NCBI GenBank assembly: GCA_963843595.1
Contig: CAWJLG010000012.1
Span: 248,001 to 312,000, forward strand
From: CAIWHR01 sp963843595
GTDB taxonomy: Bacteria > Pseudomonadota > Gammaproteobacteria > Burkholderiales > Casimicrobiaceae
DNA length: 64,000 nucleotides
Reading direction: 5' to 3'
The notes beneath the pieces are model-generated. The model was given only the letters and a program-made list of their open reading frames with translations. It did not search any database and was not told where the DNA came from. How positions within the stretch are numbered: position 1 is the stretch's first letter; each line of letters starts with the position of its first letter. Below are positions 9,226 to 19,747 of this stretch, piece after piece. Both the position numbers and the translations under genes were made by a program.

Positions 9226-9256
9226 TTTTTCAATTCAGCGCAACTCCGAGGCACTC

Positions 9257-9463
9257 ATGGCCCGCATCACGATCGAAGACTGTCTTGCCAGGATTCCCAA
9301 CCGCTTCGAGCTCACGCTGGCGGCCACCAATCGCTCCCGCCAGATCTCGGCCGGTTCGGCTCCGCTCGTGGACTCCGACCGCGACAAGCCGACCGTGATC
9401 GCGCTGCGCGAGATCGCCGCGGGCAAGGTCGGCATCGAGATGCTTCTGAAACCGCAGTCCTGA
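9257..9463 (+). CDS. rpoZ: RNA polymerase subunit omega
   Basis: 68 residues starting MARITIEDCL, the conserved omega opening, with VTNRFEL-type sequence here as IPNRFELTLAATNRSRQI. Omega promotes assembly of beta-prime and contributes to the ppGpp site. It lies 31 bases after gmk and 35 before spoT, so the three are almost certainly one transcript. The start at 9257 is fixed by family length. Confidence 0.95.
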   Translation: MARITIEDCLARIPNRFELTLAATNRSRQISAGSAPLVDSDRDKPTVIALREIAAGKVGIEMLLKPQS

Positions 9464-9498
9464 CGCGGCGACGGCGGCGCTGATGCAGGCAGCGGGGA

Positions 9499-11649
9499 AT
9501 GTCCGAAATCGCGGAGTTCACCCGACACCTCGGCAATTACCTGCCGCCGCCTGACATCGCGCTCGTCGAGCGCGCGTTCGAGTTCTCCGATACCGCCCAC
9601 CGCGGCCAGTTCCGCAAGTCGGGCGAGCCCTACATCACCCACCCCCTGGCGGTCGCCAGCATCCTGTCGCAGTGGCGACTCGACGCGCAGGGGCTGGCCG
9701 CCGCGCTGCTGCACGACGTGATGGAGGACACCTCCGTCACCAAGCTCGAGCTCGAAACGACGTTCGGCAAGCCGGTTGCCGACATGGTCGACGGCGTGTC
9801 CAAGCTCGACCAGATCGAGTTCACGTCGCGCGAAGAGGCGCAGGCGGAGAGCTTCCGCAAGATGCTGCTGGCGATGGCGCGGGACGTCCGCGTCATCCTG
9901 ATCAAGCTCGCCGACCGGCTGCACAACATGCGCACGCTCGACGCGATGGCGCCGCCGCACCGCCGGCGCATTGCGCGCGAGACGCTCGACATCTACGCCC
10001 CGATCGCCAATCGCCTCGGCCTGAACGCGCTGTTCCTCGAGCTGCAGGATCTCGCGTTCAAGCATCTGTACCCGATGCGCTTCCGGATCCTCTCCGGCGC
10101 GATCAAGGCGGCACGCGGCAACCGGCGCGAGGTGATGAACCGACTGCTCGACGTCATTCGCGAGGGCTTCGCCAAGGCGGGCATCGCGGCGGCCGTGACC
10201 GGGCGCGAGAAGACGATCTATTCCGTCTATCAGAAGATGCGCGAGAAGCACTACACGTTCTCGCAGGTGTTCGACATCTACGGCGTACGCGTTCTGGTGC
10301 CCGACCGGACGGCCTGCTACGCGGCACTCGGCGTGCTGCACGGCGCGTACAAGCCGATTCCGGGGAAGTTCAAGGACTACATCGCGATTCCCAAGGCCAA
10401 CGGCTACCAGTCGTTGCACACGACGCTGTTCGGACCGTTCGGCACGCCGCTCGAGGCGCAGATCCGCACGCACGACATGCACCGCGTCGCCGAGGCGGGC
10501 GTCGCGGCGCACTGGCTCTACAAGACCGGGGGAGAGCTCGACCTCGCCGAGGCGCAGCGCGAAACGCATCGCTGGCTGCAGAGCCTGCTCGAGATCCAGT
10601 CGGAGTCGCGCGACTCCAAGGAGTTCCTCGAGAACATCAAGGGCGATCTTTTCCCGGAAGAGATCTATGTGTTCACGCCGAAGGGCAAGATCATGGCGCT
10701 GCCGCGCGGCGCGACCGCGGTCGACTTTGCCTACGGCGTGCACACGGACATCGGCCATCACTGCGTTGCGGCGCGGATCAACTACGAATTGCTGCCGCTG
10801 CGCACCGAGCTCAAGAACGGGGACCACGTCGAAATCCTGACCGCGCCGACGGCCCGCCCGAATCCGTCGTGGCTGTCGTTCGTGGCCACCGGCAAGGCAC
10901 GCTCGCGGATCCGCCATTTCCTCAAGGGGCTGCAGCAGAAGGAATCCGCCGCGCTGGGCGAGCGGCTGCTCAATCAGGCGCTCGCGACGCTGAAGGTCGC
11001 CCCCGAAGCCATTACGTGGGAACGGTGGGAAAGTCTGCAGCGCGAGTACGGCGCGAAGAGCCAGCTCGAGATCCTCGCCGATATCGGACTCGGCAAGCGG
11101 TTGTCGTTCGTCGTCGCGCAGGCACTGACGCGCACTGCCACAAAGGGCGGCGACGAGGTCACGGTGGCTGCCGCGGCGGGCGACGCCGCGGCGGGACGGC
11201 ACTCGGCGCTGACGCTGCGAGGAGTCGAGGGCGTGGCGATCCAGTATGCGAAGTGCTGCCGGCCGATTCCGGGAGACACGGTGATCGGTCAGTTCCGCAA
11301 GGGACAGGGACTGCTCGTCCATACGCGCGACTGCATCACGCTGAAGAAGCAGCGCCCCGATCCCGAGCAGCTCGTCGATGTCGAATGGGCGCCCGATATT
11401 CAGGGCGTGTTCGACGCGGGCGTCCGCCTCCTCGTCGCCGACCGCCGCGGCCTGCTCGCGGAGCTCGCCATGGCGATCGCCGACGCCGAGGGAAACATCG
11501 ACAACGTGTCGATGGAAAAGCCCGACGGCGGCGGCATGATCGCGATGTTCTTCAGCGTCCAGGTGAAGGACCGCCGGCATCTCGCCCACGTCATGCGGGG
11601 GATGCGCCGCGTCGCGAGCGTGAAGCGGATCCAGCGGGCGCGGACCTGA
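9499..11649 (+). CDS. spoT: Bifunctional (p)ppGpp synthetase/hydrolase
   Basis: 716 residues. Domain order: HD hydrolase (HRGQFRKSGEPYITHP at about 34, LLHDVMEDT at about 71), synthetase domain (TIYSVYQKMREKHYTF, DIYGVRVLV), TGS domain (EEIYVFTPKGKIMALPRGAT from about 388), and a C-terminal ACT region. The intact HD and ED motifs show hydrolase capacity; whether synthetase is strong (Rel-like) or weak (SpoT-like) is not decidable by eye. Sets stringent response alarmone levels. Last gene of the yicC-gmk-rpoZ-spoT series, convergent with amt with only 21 bases between stops and no visible terminator. Confidence 0.95.
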   Translation: MSEIAEFTRHLGNYLPPPDIALVERAFEFSDTAHRGQFRKSGEPYITHPLAVASILSQWRLDAQGLAAALLHDVMEDTSVTKLELETTFGKPVADMVDGVSKLDQIEFTSREEAQAESFRKMLLAMARDVRVILIKLADRLHNMRTLDAMAPPHRRRIARETLDIYAPIANRLGLNALFLELQDLAFKHLYPMRFRILSGAIKAARGNRREVMNRLLDVIREGFAKAGIAAAVTGREKTIYSVYQKMREKHYTFSQVFDIYGVRVLVPDRTACYAALGVLHGAYKPIPGKFKDYIAIPKANGYQSLHTTLFGPFGTPLEAQIRTHDMHRVAEAGVAAHWLYKTGGELDLAEAQRETHRWLQSLLEIQSESRDSKEFLENIKGDLFPEEIYVFTPKGKIMALPRGATAVDFAYGVHTDIGHHCVAARINYELLPLRTELKNGDHVEILTAPTARPNPSWLSFVATGKARSRIRHFLKGLQQKESAALGERLLNQALATLKVAPEAITWERWESLQREYGAKSQLEILADIGLGKRLSFVVAQALTRTATKGGDEVTVAAAAGDAAAGRHSALTLRGVEGVAIQYAKCCRPIPGDTVIGQFRKGQGLLVHTRDCITLKKQRPDPEQLVDVEWAPDIQGVFDAGVRLLVADRRGLLAELAMAIADAEGNIDNVSMEKPDGGGMIAMFFSVQVKDRRHLAHVMRGMRRVASVKRIQRART

Positions 11650-11670
11650 CCCCGGCGCACCCGCTTCACC

Positions 11671-12873
11671 TCACCACGACGGCTCGCGCTCCGGTGTGGC
11701 GGTGATCTTGTGGATCGTGAGGTCGGCGCCGTTGAACTCCTCCTCGGGATCGAGGCGCAGGCCGAGCAACGCCTTCAGCGCAGCGTAGACAATTACCGCG
11801 CCGATCAGTGCGACCAGCACGCCGAGAAGTGTTCCGGCAATCTGGGATCCGATCGCCACGCCGCCCATCCCGCCAAGCGCCTTCGATCCGAAGATCCCGG
11901 CCGCGATCCCGCCCCAGGCGCCGCACACACCGTGCAGCGGCCAGACGCCGAGCACGTCGTCGATCTTCCAGCGGTTCTGCGTCAGCGTGAACAGCAGCAC
12001 GAACAGCCCGCCCGCCGCGAGACCGGTCACCAGCGCACCCAGCGGATGCATCACGTCCGAGCCGGCGCAGACGGCGACCAGCCCGGCGAGCGGGCCGTTG
12101 TGGACGAAGCCCGGGTCGTTGCGGCCCGCAACGAATGCCGCCAGCGTCCCGCCAACCATTGCCAGCAGCGAATTCACGGCGACGAGGCCGGAGATCTTCT
12201 CCAGCGTCTGCGCACTCATGACGTTGAACCCGAACCAGCCCACCGACAGGATCCACGCACCCAGCGCCAGGAACGGGATCGACGACGGCGGGTGCGCCGA
12301 CACGCCGCCCTCCTTCGAGTAGCGGCCGCGGCGCGCGCCCAGCATCAGCACGGCGACGAGGCCGACCCACCCTCCCATCGCGTGCACGACCACGCTTCCC
12401 GCGAAATCGTGGAACTCCTCGCCGAAGGTCGCCTTGAGCCAGCCCTGGACTCCGTAGTGCTGGTTCCAGGCGATGCCCTCGAAGAACGGATAGACGAAGC
12501 CGACGAGCAGGAAAGTTGCGGCAAGTTGCGGATTGAACTTCGCGCGCTCGGCGATGCCGCCGGACACGATCGCCGGAATCGCGGCGGCGAAGGTCAGCAG
12601 GAAGAAGAACTTGACGAGTTCGTAGCCATTCTTCTGCGCGAGCGACTCTGCGCCGGTGAAGAAATGGACGCCGTAGGCGATGCCGTAGCCGATGAAGAAG
12701 TAGGCGATCGTCGAGACCGCAAAATCGACGATGATCTTCACCAGGGCATTGACCTGGTTCTTCTTGCGCACGGTCCCGAGTTCCAGGAACGCGAAGCCCG
12801 CATGCATCGCGAGCACCATCATCGCGCCCAGCAGAATGAACAGCGTGTCGTTACCAGCTTTCAGTGCTTCCAT
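11671..12873 (-). CDS. amt: Ammonium transporter
   Basis: 400 residues from the ATG at 12873, chosen because GGGGGA sits five bases upstream; an in-frame ATG lies at 12888. It is an eleven-helix Amt/MEP channel: TLFILLGAMMVLAMHAGFAF (helix 1), the signature DFAGSVVVHAMGGWVGL with the pore Asp and His, and WPLHGVCGAWGGIAAGIFG near the C-terminus. It conducts ammonium/ammonia across the inner membrane. The usual partner glnK is not next to it. The tail (FNGADLTIHKITA) is cytoplasmic and may contact a PII protein. Confidence 0.94.
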   Translation of the reverse strand: MEALKAGNDTLFILLGAMMVLAMHAGFAFLELGTVRKKNQVNALVKIIVDFAVSTIAYFFIGYGIAYGVHFFTGAESLAQKNGYELVKFFFLLTFAAAIPAIVSGGIAERAKFNPQLAATFLLVGFVYPFFEGIAWNQHYGVQGWLKATFGEEFHDFAGSVVVHAMGGWVGLVAVLMLGARRGRYSKEGGVSAHPPSSIPFLALGAWILSVGWFGFNVMSAQTLEKISGLVAVNSLLAMVGGTLAAFVAGRNDPGFVHNGPLAGLVAVCAGSDVMHPLGALVTGLAAGGLFVLLFTLTQNRWKIDDVLGVWPLHGVCGAWGGIAAGIFGSKALGGMGGVAIGSQIAGTLLGVLVALIGAVIVYAALKALLGLRLDPEEEFNGADLTIHKITATPEREPSW

Positions 12874-12950
12874 GTTTCCCCCATGCATGGCTGGCGCCGG
12901 TCTCGGTGCCGGTGATCGAGCTCCCGGCGTGCGTGGCGCCGGCGGACGGA

Positions 12951-14609
12951 TTACTTCGGCGGGACGGCGGGCGCCGCGTACCACTTCGATTTCGGTACGA
13001 CCTTCGCTTCGGCGGGATCACCGAGGTAGTGCGGCGACATGATCTGCACGCCGTGCTCGTTGAACACGTCCTGGATGTTGGCGTGCAGGCTGGACAGAAC
13101 TTCTGCGCGCGGTCGCGGCTCGCTCGGCGTCGCCTGGCAGACGAGGCGGTACTCGGCGTAGAAATCCGACAGCGCGGTCTGGAACACGCGCGGCGAAGGT
13201 GTGGCAAGCACGCCCTCCGTGCGCCGCGCCGCCTCGATGAGCATCGCGTGGACCTGCCGCCAGGGAGCGTCGTAACCGATCGTCACCGTGGCATCGACGA
13301 CGAATCCCTCGCCCGTCAAGGCGCGCGAGTAGTTCTTCGTCACCGCGCCGAGGACCAGTGAATTGGGCAGCGACAGTTCCTCGCCGAGCCCCGTGCGCAG
13401 CCGCGTCGTGAACATCCCCATCTCGACGATCGTGCCTTCATGGTCGACGATGCGGACATACTCGCCGGGGCGATACGTGCGCGTGTACATCAGGATCAGG
13501 CCGCTCGCGGCCTGGCCTACGATTCCGGACCCACCGATCGAGATCATCAGGCCGATGAGCACCGACAGGCCCTTGAACGCCTCGCTGTCGGACCCGGGGA
13601 TGTACGGATAGGCCATGACCAGCGCGAAGATCCAGACGCCGATCGTCGCCAGCCGCCTCGTCGGCCGTGCCGAATCGGCATCCATCCAGGCCACGTGGAC
13701 GCGCCGCGACTGAACGCCGTCGAAGAACCGCGCGAGCAGACCGTTCACGACGCGGGCGATGCTGATGATCACGACGACGATCAGCAGATCGGGAATCGCG
13801 CGCGCCATCGCCGCGAGGATCCCGACGGCGGTCGCGACGAGAAACGCGGTGAGTCCCTCGCCCCATGGTCGCGTGTACGGGAAAAGCCCGAGGACGTAAC
13901 CGAGCCATTCGTAGGTGACGAGCAGCACGATCACCCAGAAGCCGATTCGCAGAGTGGAAGCCACGAAGCGCAGCGCGCGCTCGCGATGGACGATCTCGGC
14001 GCCGCCGATCTTGATGTGCCCCGCGGCTTCGCCCGCCAGCCGCAGCATGCGCTTCGCGATGGCGCCTCCGACGACGCGCAGGACCCACAGCACGAGGAAG
14101 TAGACCAGCGTCGCGCCGCCCGCCCAGGCCACGGCGTGGGCGATCAGCCGGGTGTCACGCGCTTCCTTGGTCTCGGCGATCGCCTTCTCGAGCGCCTGCA
14201 CCGCAGCGTGCGTCACCGTCTCGAGCGTCTCGCCGGAGAGCGGATCGACATCGTCGTTGGCGATGACGAAGGCGAAGCCGCCGTCGATCTTGACCGCCGC
14301 ACCCTGCGGAATCTCTTCGACGGATACCTTGCCGTCGCCGCCGCGCTCGAGCAGCAGATCGATCCGGCTGCGGGCGGTCTCGGCGCGTTCGAGTGGCGGC
14401 ACACCGAGAAACGCCGAACGGAAGGAGAAGACGGGCCGGTTGAAGACGACGAGCCGGCCTTCGGGCCGCCGCTCGCCGGCGCGGGCCGCCTTGGCCGCCG
14501 TGGCGCTCGCCGCCGGCGCTGTGGACTCGGGCGCCCGCGGCTGCCGGTCTTCCGCAGCCAGCGCCATGCCGCCGGAACGCCAAGACCACGGCGAAGACGA
14601 CCAGAGCAC
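12951..14609 (-). CDS. MscS-family mechanosensitive ion channel, probable frameshift in signal peptide
   Basis: 552 residues as the literal frame from a GTG at 14609; an in-frame ATG is at 14567. A periplasmic region is followed by several membrane helices and the MscS pore/beta domain (GLMISIGGSGIVGQAASGLIL, then YRPGEYVRIVDHEGTIVEMG, TRLRTGLGEELSLPNSLVLG). It likely gates on membrane tension. The literal start is poor: a second frame from ATG 14676 encodes a good signal peptide (MKVVPNRTTARRRFRA... with VVFAVVLAF), which would join GMALAAEDRQ if one base near 14572-14580 were removed. So the true start is probably 14676 and a single-base insertion is likely. Confidence 0.82.
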   Translation of the reverse strand: MLWSSSPWSWRSGGMALAAEDRQPRAPESTAPAASATAAKAARAGERRPEGRLVVFNRPVFSFRSAFLGVPPLERAETARSRIDLLLERGGDGKVSVEEIPQGAAVKIDGGFAFVIANDDVDPLSGETLETVTHAAVQALEKAIAETKEARDTRLIAHAVAWAGGATLVYFLVLWVLRVVGGAIAKRMLRLAGEAAGHIKIGGAEIVHRERALRFVASTLRIGFWVIVLLVTYEWLGYVLGLFPYTRPWGEGLTAFLVATAVGILAAMARAIPDLLIVVVIISIARVVNGLLARFFDGVQSRRVHVAWMDADSARPTRRLATIGVWIFALVMAYPYIPGSDSEAFKGLSVLIGLMISIGGSGIVGQAASGLILMYTRTYRPGEYVRIVDHEGTIVEMGMFTTRLRTGLGEELSLPNSLVLGAVTKNYSRALTGEGFVVDATVTIGYDAPWRQVHAMLIEAARRTEGVLATPSPRVFQTALSDFYAEYRLVCQATPSEPRPRAEVLSSLHANIQDVFNEHGVQIMSPHYLGDPAEAKVVPKSKWYAAPAVPPK

Positions 14610-14767
14610 CGCCGCGAGCGGCGAGCGTTGCGCGGAATCGCCTGCGCGCCGTCGTCCGGTTCGGGACGACTTTCATGGTGTCATCGCTTGGCGTGGGCAG
14701 GCCGGCGACGTCCGCTCGTTGCCCGAACCGCATTCGCACGCCGGGAGTCCGCCGCCGGCCTCGGCGG

Positions 14768-15085
14768 TCACACGTGCTGCTTGGCGAAGACCTGTTGCAG
14801 CTCGCCCGACTGGTACATCTCGCGCATGATGTCGCAGCCGCCGATGAACTCGCCGTTCACATAGAGCTGCGGGACGGTGGGCCAGTTCGAGTAATCCTTG
14901 ATGCCCTGGCGAATCTCCGGATCCGGGAGCACGTCGACGGCGAGGTAGTCGTTCACGCCGCAACGCTTGAGGATCTCGACCGCCGTCGCCGAGAACCCAC
15001 ATTGCGGGAACTTCGGCTGCCCTTTCATGTACAGCACGACCCGGTTCGTCGTGACTTGCGTGCGGATGGTGTCCTGGATGCTCAT
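14768..15085 (-). CDS. grxD: Monothiol glutaredoxin, Grx4 type
   Basis: 105 residues, the family length. The active site CGFS is in FPQCGFSATAVEIL (about residues 26-39), followed by the glutathione-binding WPTVPQLYVNGEFIGGCDI. Class II monothiol glutaredoxins carry a bridging [2Fe-2S] cluster with glutathione and act in iron-sulfur trafficking rather than disulfide reduction. Monocistronic as far as can be seen; 165 bases separate it from the ABC permease gene upstream. Confidence 0.94.
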   Translation of the reverse strand: MSIQDTIRTQVTTNRVVLYMKGQPKFPQCGFSATAVEILKRCGVNDYLAVDVLPDPEIRQGIKDYSNWPTVPQLYVNGEFIGGCDIMREMYQSGELQQVFAKQHV

Positions 15086-15250
15086 GAGGTTCGCTCCGTG
15101 GCGCGTGGAGCAGCGATTCTACCGCAACGCTTCGCGTGCGGTGGCCCGGCCGCCGACGACGGGCGGGCCCTGCGCGCCCGGGATCCCGGTGGTCGGTCGC
15201 CGGGTTACTCACTGCCGCCACGCACCTGCTCGCGGCAGCGGCGGCGACCA

Positions 15251-16093
15251 CTACTCTTTCACCGCCCCCGTCAGCCCGGAAACGTAGTACTCGACGAAGA
15301 ACGAATACAGGACAGCGACCGGCAGCGATCCCAGCAGGGCCCCCGCCATCAGCGACCCCCAGTGGTAGACGTCGCCCTCGACGAGCTCGGTGACGACGGC
15401 CACCGGCACGGTCTTCACTTCCGACGACGAGATGAACGTCAGTGCATAGATGAATTCGTTCCACGACAGCGTAAACGCGAAGATGCCGGCGGAGATGAGG
15501 CCCGGCACCGCGAGCGGCAGAATGATCTTGACCAGAATCTGCAGGCGGCTCGCGCCGTCGATCAGCGCGCACTCTTCGAGCTCGAACGGAATCGACTTGA
15601 AGTACCCCATCAGCAGCCAGGTGCAGAACGGAATGAGGAACGTGGGGTAGGTGAGGATCAGCGCGAGCCGCGTGTCGAACAGGTGGAGCTTGTAGATGGT
15701 CGCTGCCAGCGGAATGAACAGGATCGAGGGCGGCACCAGGTAGGCGAGGAAGATGCTCATGCCGACGTAGCGCGCACCCTTGAAACGCAGGCGCTCGATC
15801 GCGTATGCCGCCAGCACGCTCGCGAACAGCGACAGGACCGTCGCCACCACCGACACCAGAATCGTGTTCCACAGCCAGTCCGGATAGGAGGTGTCGAACA
15901 GCAGCTTCTTGATGTGCGCGAGCGTCGGATTGTGCACCCAGAACGGATTGTGCTCGCGCGAGAGCAGCTCCTCGTTCGGCTTGAAGGTCGTGATGACCAT
16001 CCAGTAGAAAGGAAACAGCAGCACGATGAGGAACACGCCCAGCGGCACGTACACGGTGACGATGCGCCGCGGCAGCGAAACGAGGTAGCTCAT
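15251..16093 (-). CDS. ABC importer permease, MalG-type (carbohydrate class)
   Basis: 280 residues from the ATG at 16093; a TTG at 16126, 12 bases after the upstream gene, would add 11 residues and cannot be excluded. Six predicted membrane helices (start LPRRIVTVYVPLGVFLIVLL) and the cytoplasmic EAA loop ELEECALIDGASRLQILVKI, which docks the ATPase. It pairs with the MalF-type permease just upstream. The operon runs ATPase, binding protein, MalF-type, MalG-type. Substrate is not readable; a sugar, polyol or sugar acid is expected from the family. Confidence 0.9.
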   Translation of the reverse strand: MSYLVSLPRRIVTVYVPLGVFLIVLLFPFYWMVITTFKPNEELLSREHNPFWVHNPTLAHIKKLLFDTSYPDWLWNTILVSVVATVLSLFASVLAAYAIERLRFKGARYVGMSIFLAYLVPPSILFIPLAATIYKLHLFDTRLALILTYPTFLIPFCTWLLMGYFKSIPFELEECALIDGASRLQILVKIILPLAVPGLISAGIFAFTLSWNEFIYALTFISSSEVKTVPVAVVTELVEGDVYHWGSLMAGALLGSLPVAVLYSFFVEYYVSGLTGAVKE

Positions 16094-16138
16094 CCCCTGC
16101 GTGTCGACGGACTCCGTCGGCCGCAACCTTGTCGTTGC

Positions 16139-17059
16139 TCACTTGTCGGCCCCCCCCTGCTGCCACGCGCGGCGCTGCAGCCCGAAATACGACACCAGGA
16201 TCGCCGCGAGCAGGAACGGCACCATCGCGGTCGCGATCGCTGCGCCCTCCCCGAGGTTCCCGCCCGGAATCGCGCGCTGGAACGACAGTGTTGCCATCAG
16301 GTGCGTGGCGTTGAGCGGTCCACCGCGCGTCAGGACGTAGATCAGCTGGAAGTCGGTGAACGTGAACAGCACGGAGAACGTCATCACGACCGCGATGATC
16401 GGCGTCAGCAGCGGCAGCGTCACGTAGCGGAACTGCTGCCAGTCGGAGGCGCCGTCGAGGCTCGCTGCTTCGTAGTACGACGGCGATATCGTCTGCAGGC
16501 CCGCCAGCAGGCAGATGGCGACGAACGGCACCCCGCGCCAGATGTTGGCGGCGATCGTCGAGAAGCGGGCGAGCCACGGCTCGCCGAGGAAATCGATGTA
16601 GCGCTCGATCAGGCCCATCTTGACGAGTGCCCAGCTGAGGATCGAGAACTGCGCGTCGTAGATCCACCAGAACGCGATCGCCGAAAGGGCGGTGGGGACG
16701 ATGAACGGCAGCAGCACGACCGCGCGGATGAACGACTTGAACGGCAGGTGCTTGTTGAGCAACAGCGCGAGCCAGAGGCCGAGCCCGAACTTGATGACGC
16801 TGGCGACGGTCGTGTAGAAGAGCGTGTTGAACAATGCGAGGCGCGTGACCTCGTCACCCCACAGAAACACGAAGTTCTCGAGCCCGATCCACTCGCCCAC
16901 CCGCCCGATCTTCGTGTCGGTGAATCCGAGCCACGTCCCGAGGCCCAGCGGATAGGTCAGGAACACCAGCAGCAGCGCCGCCGCCGGGAGCATGAAGATC
17001 GCTCCGAGCAGGTGCCGGTTGTCGAGCGCGCGGGAGAACGCGGAGTGCGGCGCAGGCAT
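16139..17059 (-). CDS. ABC importer permease, MalF-type (carbohydrate class)
   Basis: 306 residues with an N-terminal helix (LGAIFMLPAAALLLVFLTYP), further hydrophobic helices and the EAA-like loop YYEAASLDGASDWQQFRYVTL. Forms the inner-membrane channel with the next gene. It follows the binding-protein gene after a 150-base gap and is 45 bases before the ATG chosen for the partner permease. No defects are visible. Confidence 0.92.
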   Translation of the reverse strand: MPAPHSAFSRALDNRHLLGAIFMLPAAALLLVFLTYPLGLGTWLGFTDTKIGRVGEWIGLENFVFLWGDEVTRLALFNTLFYTTVASVIKFGLGLWLALLLNKHLPFKSFIRAVVLLPFIVPTALSAIAFWWIYDAQFSILSWALVKMGLIERYIDFLGEPWLARFSTIAANIWRGVPFVAICLLAGLQTISPSYYEAASLDGASDWQQFRYVTLPLLTPIIAVVMTFSVLFTFTDFQLIYVLTRGGPLNATHLMATLSFQRAIPGGNLGEGAAIATAMVPFLLAAILVSYFGLQRRAWQQGGADK

Positions 17060-17209
17060 CAGTCGATCACGGTGATGGGGTCAGGAGGTTCGAAGCGAAC
17101 GGAGCGGACTCGACCGCGCCGGGCCGCAGGCACCCGCAGGTGCGCGGATCGAGCGGCGACGCCAAGCGCCACTCGATCCGCCCGGAGGCATCGTCGGCGG
17201 TCGCCGACG

Positions 17210-18532
17210 TCACACCTTGTAATAGCGCTCCGCCCGCTTCTGCGCCCGTTCCGCGGCCTCCTTCGGGGTCTTGGATCCCGAGGCCGCCTCGGCCACCATG
17301 TTGACGATGATGAAGTCCGACAGCGCACCGGCCGACGCGTAGCCCATCTTGCCCGCGTAGCCCGACGGAACCATGTTCACCATCGAGTTGCGGTACGGCG
17401 TGTGCTTCGGATCCACGGTCCAGATGGGGTTCTTCTCGTAGTACTTGAGCGCGGGCGTCACGTAGCCGATCGCCGCCTGCACCCACGGGTCCATCTGCTC
17501 GGCCTCCATCATGAAGCGCAGGAACTCCTTGGCCGCCTTCGGATATTTCGTGTATCTGAAGATCATCTGGTTGAAGAACAGCTGGAACTCGGTCGGCCGG
17601 CCGATGGGTCCGATCGGCATGTTCGCGTGGTTGATGTCCGCCGCCATCTCCTTGACCTTCGGATCGGTCGCGTTCTTGGCCGCGTAGTAGATGGAGATGC
17701 CGTTGTTGGTCAGCGAGATCTGGCCGTCGAGGAACGCCTTGTTGTTGTTCGGGTCGAGCCATGACAGCGTGCCCGGCACGAACGTGCCGTAGAGCTCCTT
17801 GACGTATTCGAGCGCCTTGACCGTCTCGGGACTGTCGATGACGACCTTGTTGTCCTTGTCGACCAGCTTGCCGCCGAACGCCCACACGAGCCACTGGCAC
17901 CACGTGTTGCCGTCGCCCGTGGCGTTGCCCAGCGCGAACCCCGGCGGCGTGCCCTTTTCCTTGAGTCCCTTGCACAGCTTGAGGAAGCCGTCGGTGTCCT
18001 TGGGAAAGCTGTCGAAGCCGGCCGCCTTGATGTGGCTCTCGCGGTAGACCATGCACACGCCCGCGACCCCCAGCGGCACGCCGATCCACTTCCTGCCGTC
18101 CGGCCGGAGATACGGATCGCAGACGGGGTACCAGCCGCCGTACTTGTTGCCGAGATACGTGCAGACGTCGGTCACGTCGAGCAGCTTCTCGGGGTAGAGG
18201 TTGGCGTCGTCGTTGGTGGACAGGATGATGTCCGGCCCTGCGCCGGTGTTCGCGGCAACGGCGGCCTTCGGGCGCACGTCCTCCCATCCCTCGTTGTCGA
18301 CGCGCACCTCGACGCCGTACTTGTCCTGGAACGCCTTCACGTTGACCATGTACCGGTCGATGTCGCCCTGGACGAAGCGGCTCCACCGCAGCACGCGCAG
18401 CTTGGCGCCTTTTTCCGGCGTGTTGCTCCACTGCGCATTCGCGTCCTTCACCCAGATGAACGGACCGACTGCGGCGCCCGCGGCGATGGCGGCGGTCGAC
18501 TGCAGGAACTTGCGACGCTTGACTTCACTCAT
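17210..18532 (-). CDS. ABC importer periplasmic binding protein, family 1
   Basis: 440 residues; the start at 18532 is fixed by a strong ribosome site (AAGGAGG, six bases from the ATG). The N-terminus KRRKFLQSTAAIAAGAAVGP carries a twin-arginine-like motif before a hydrophobic stretch ending in DANA, so export by Tat or Sec is likely. The mature protein has the family 1 solute-binding fold (NTGAGPDIILSTNDDANLYP; GKWIGVPLG-like region as RKWIGVPLGVAGVCMVYRES). Ligand unknown. It lies between the ATPase gene (52 bases upstream) and the permeases. Confidence 0.92.
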   Translation of the reverse strand: MSEVKRRKFLQSTAAIAAGAAVGPFIWVKDANAQWSNTPEKGAKLRVLRWSRFVQGDIDRYMVNVKAFQDKYGVEVRVDNEGWEDVRPKAAVAANTGAGPDIILSTNDDANLYPEKLLDVTDVCTYLGNKYGGWYPVCDPYLRPDGRKWIGVPLGVAGVCMVYRESHIKAAGFDSFPKDTDGFLKLCKGLKEKGTPPGFALGNATGDGNTWCQWLVWAFGGKLVDKDNKVVIDSPETVKALEYVKELYGTFVPGTLSWLDPNNNKAFLDGQISLTNNGISIYYAAKNATDPKVKEMAADINHANMPIGPIGRPTEFQLFFNQMIFRYTKYPKAAKEFLRFMMEAEQMDPWVQAAIGYVTPALKYYEKNPIWTVDPKHTPYRNSMVNMVPSGYAGKMGYASAGALSDFIIVNMVAEAASGSKTPKEAAERAQKRAERYYKV

Positions 18533-18584
18533 GCCTTCCTCCTTCGGTTGTGGGCGTGATCTTGTTGTATGCCCGGCTGGTGTC

Positions 18585-19658
<1,074 letters not shown>

Positions 19659-19747
19659 TCGGTTTCCTGTCCCGTATTCAGCGACGAAGCGACGTACACA
19701 TGCCGGCGCAGACGGCGGGCCGGGCTCGGGTTCATTCGTTCATTCCT

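Noticed and set aside
9235..11589. A 784-codon minus-strand frame over rpoZ and spoT
   Set aside because: Opposite strand to conserved genes; composition typical of a shadow frame.
14675..17764. A 1,029-codon plus-strand frame over glutaredoxin and ABC permease genes
   Set aside because: Arg/Gln/Asp-rich with no domain; the minus-strand genes have clear families.
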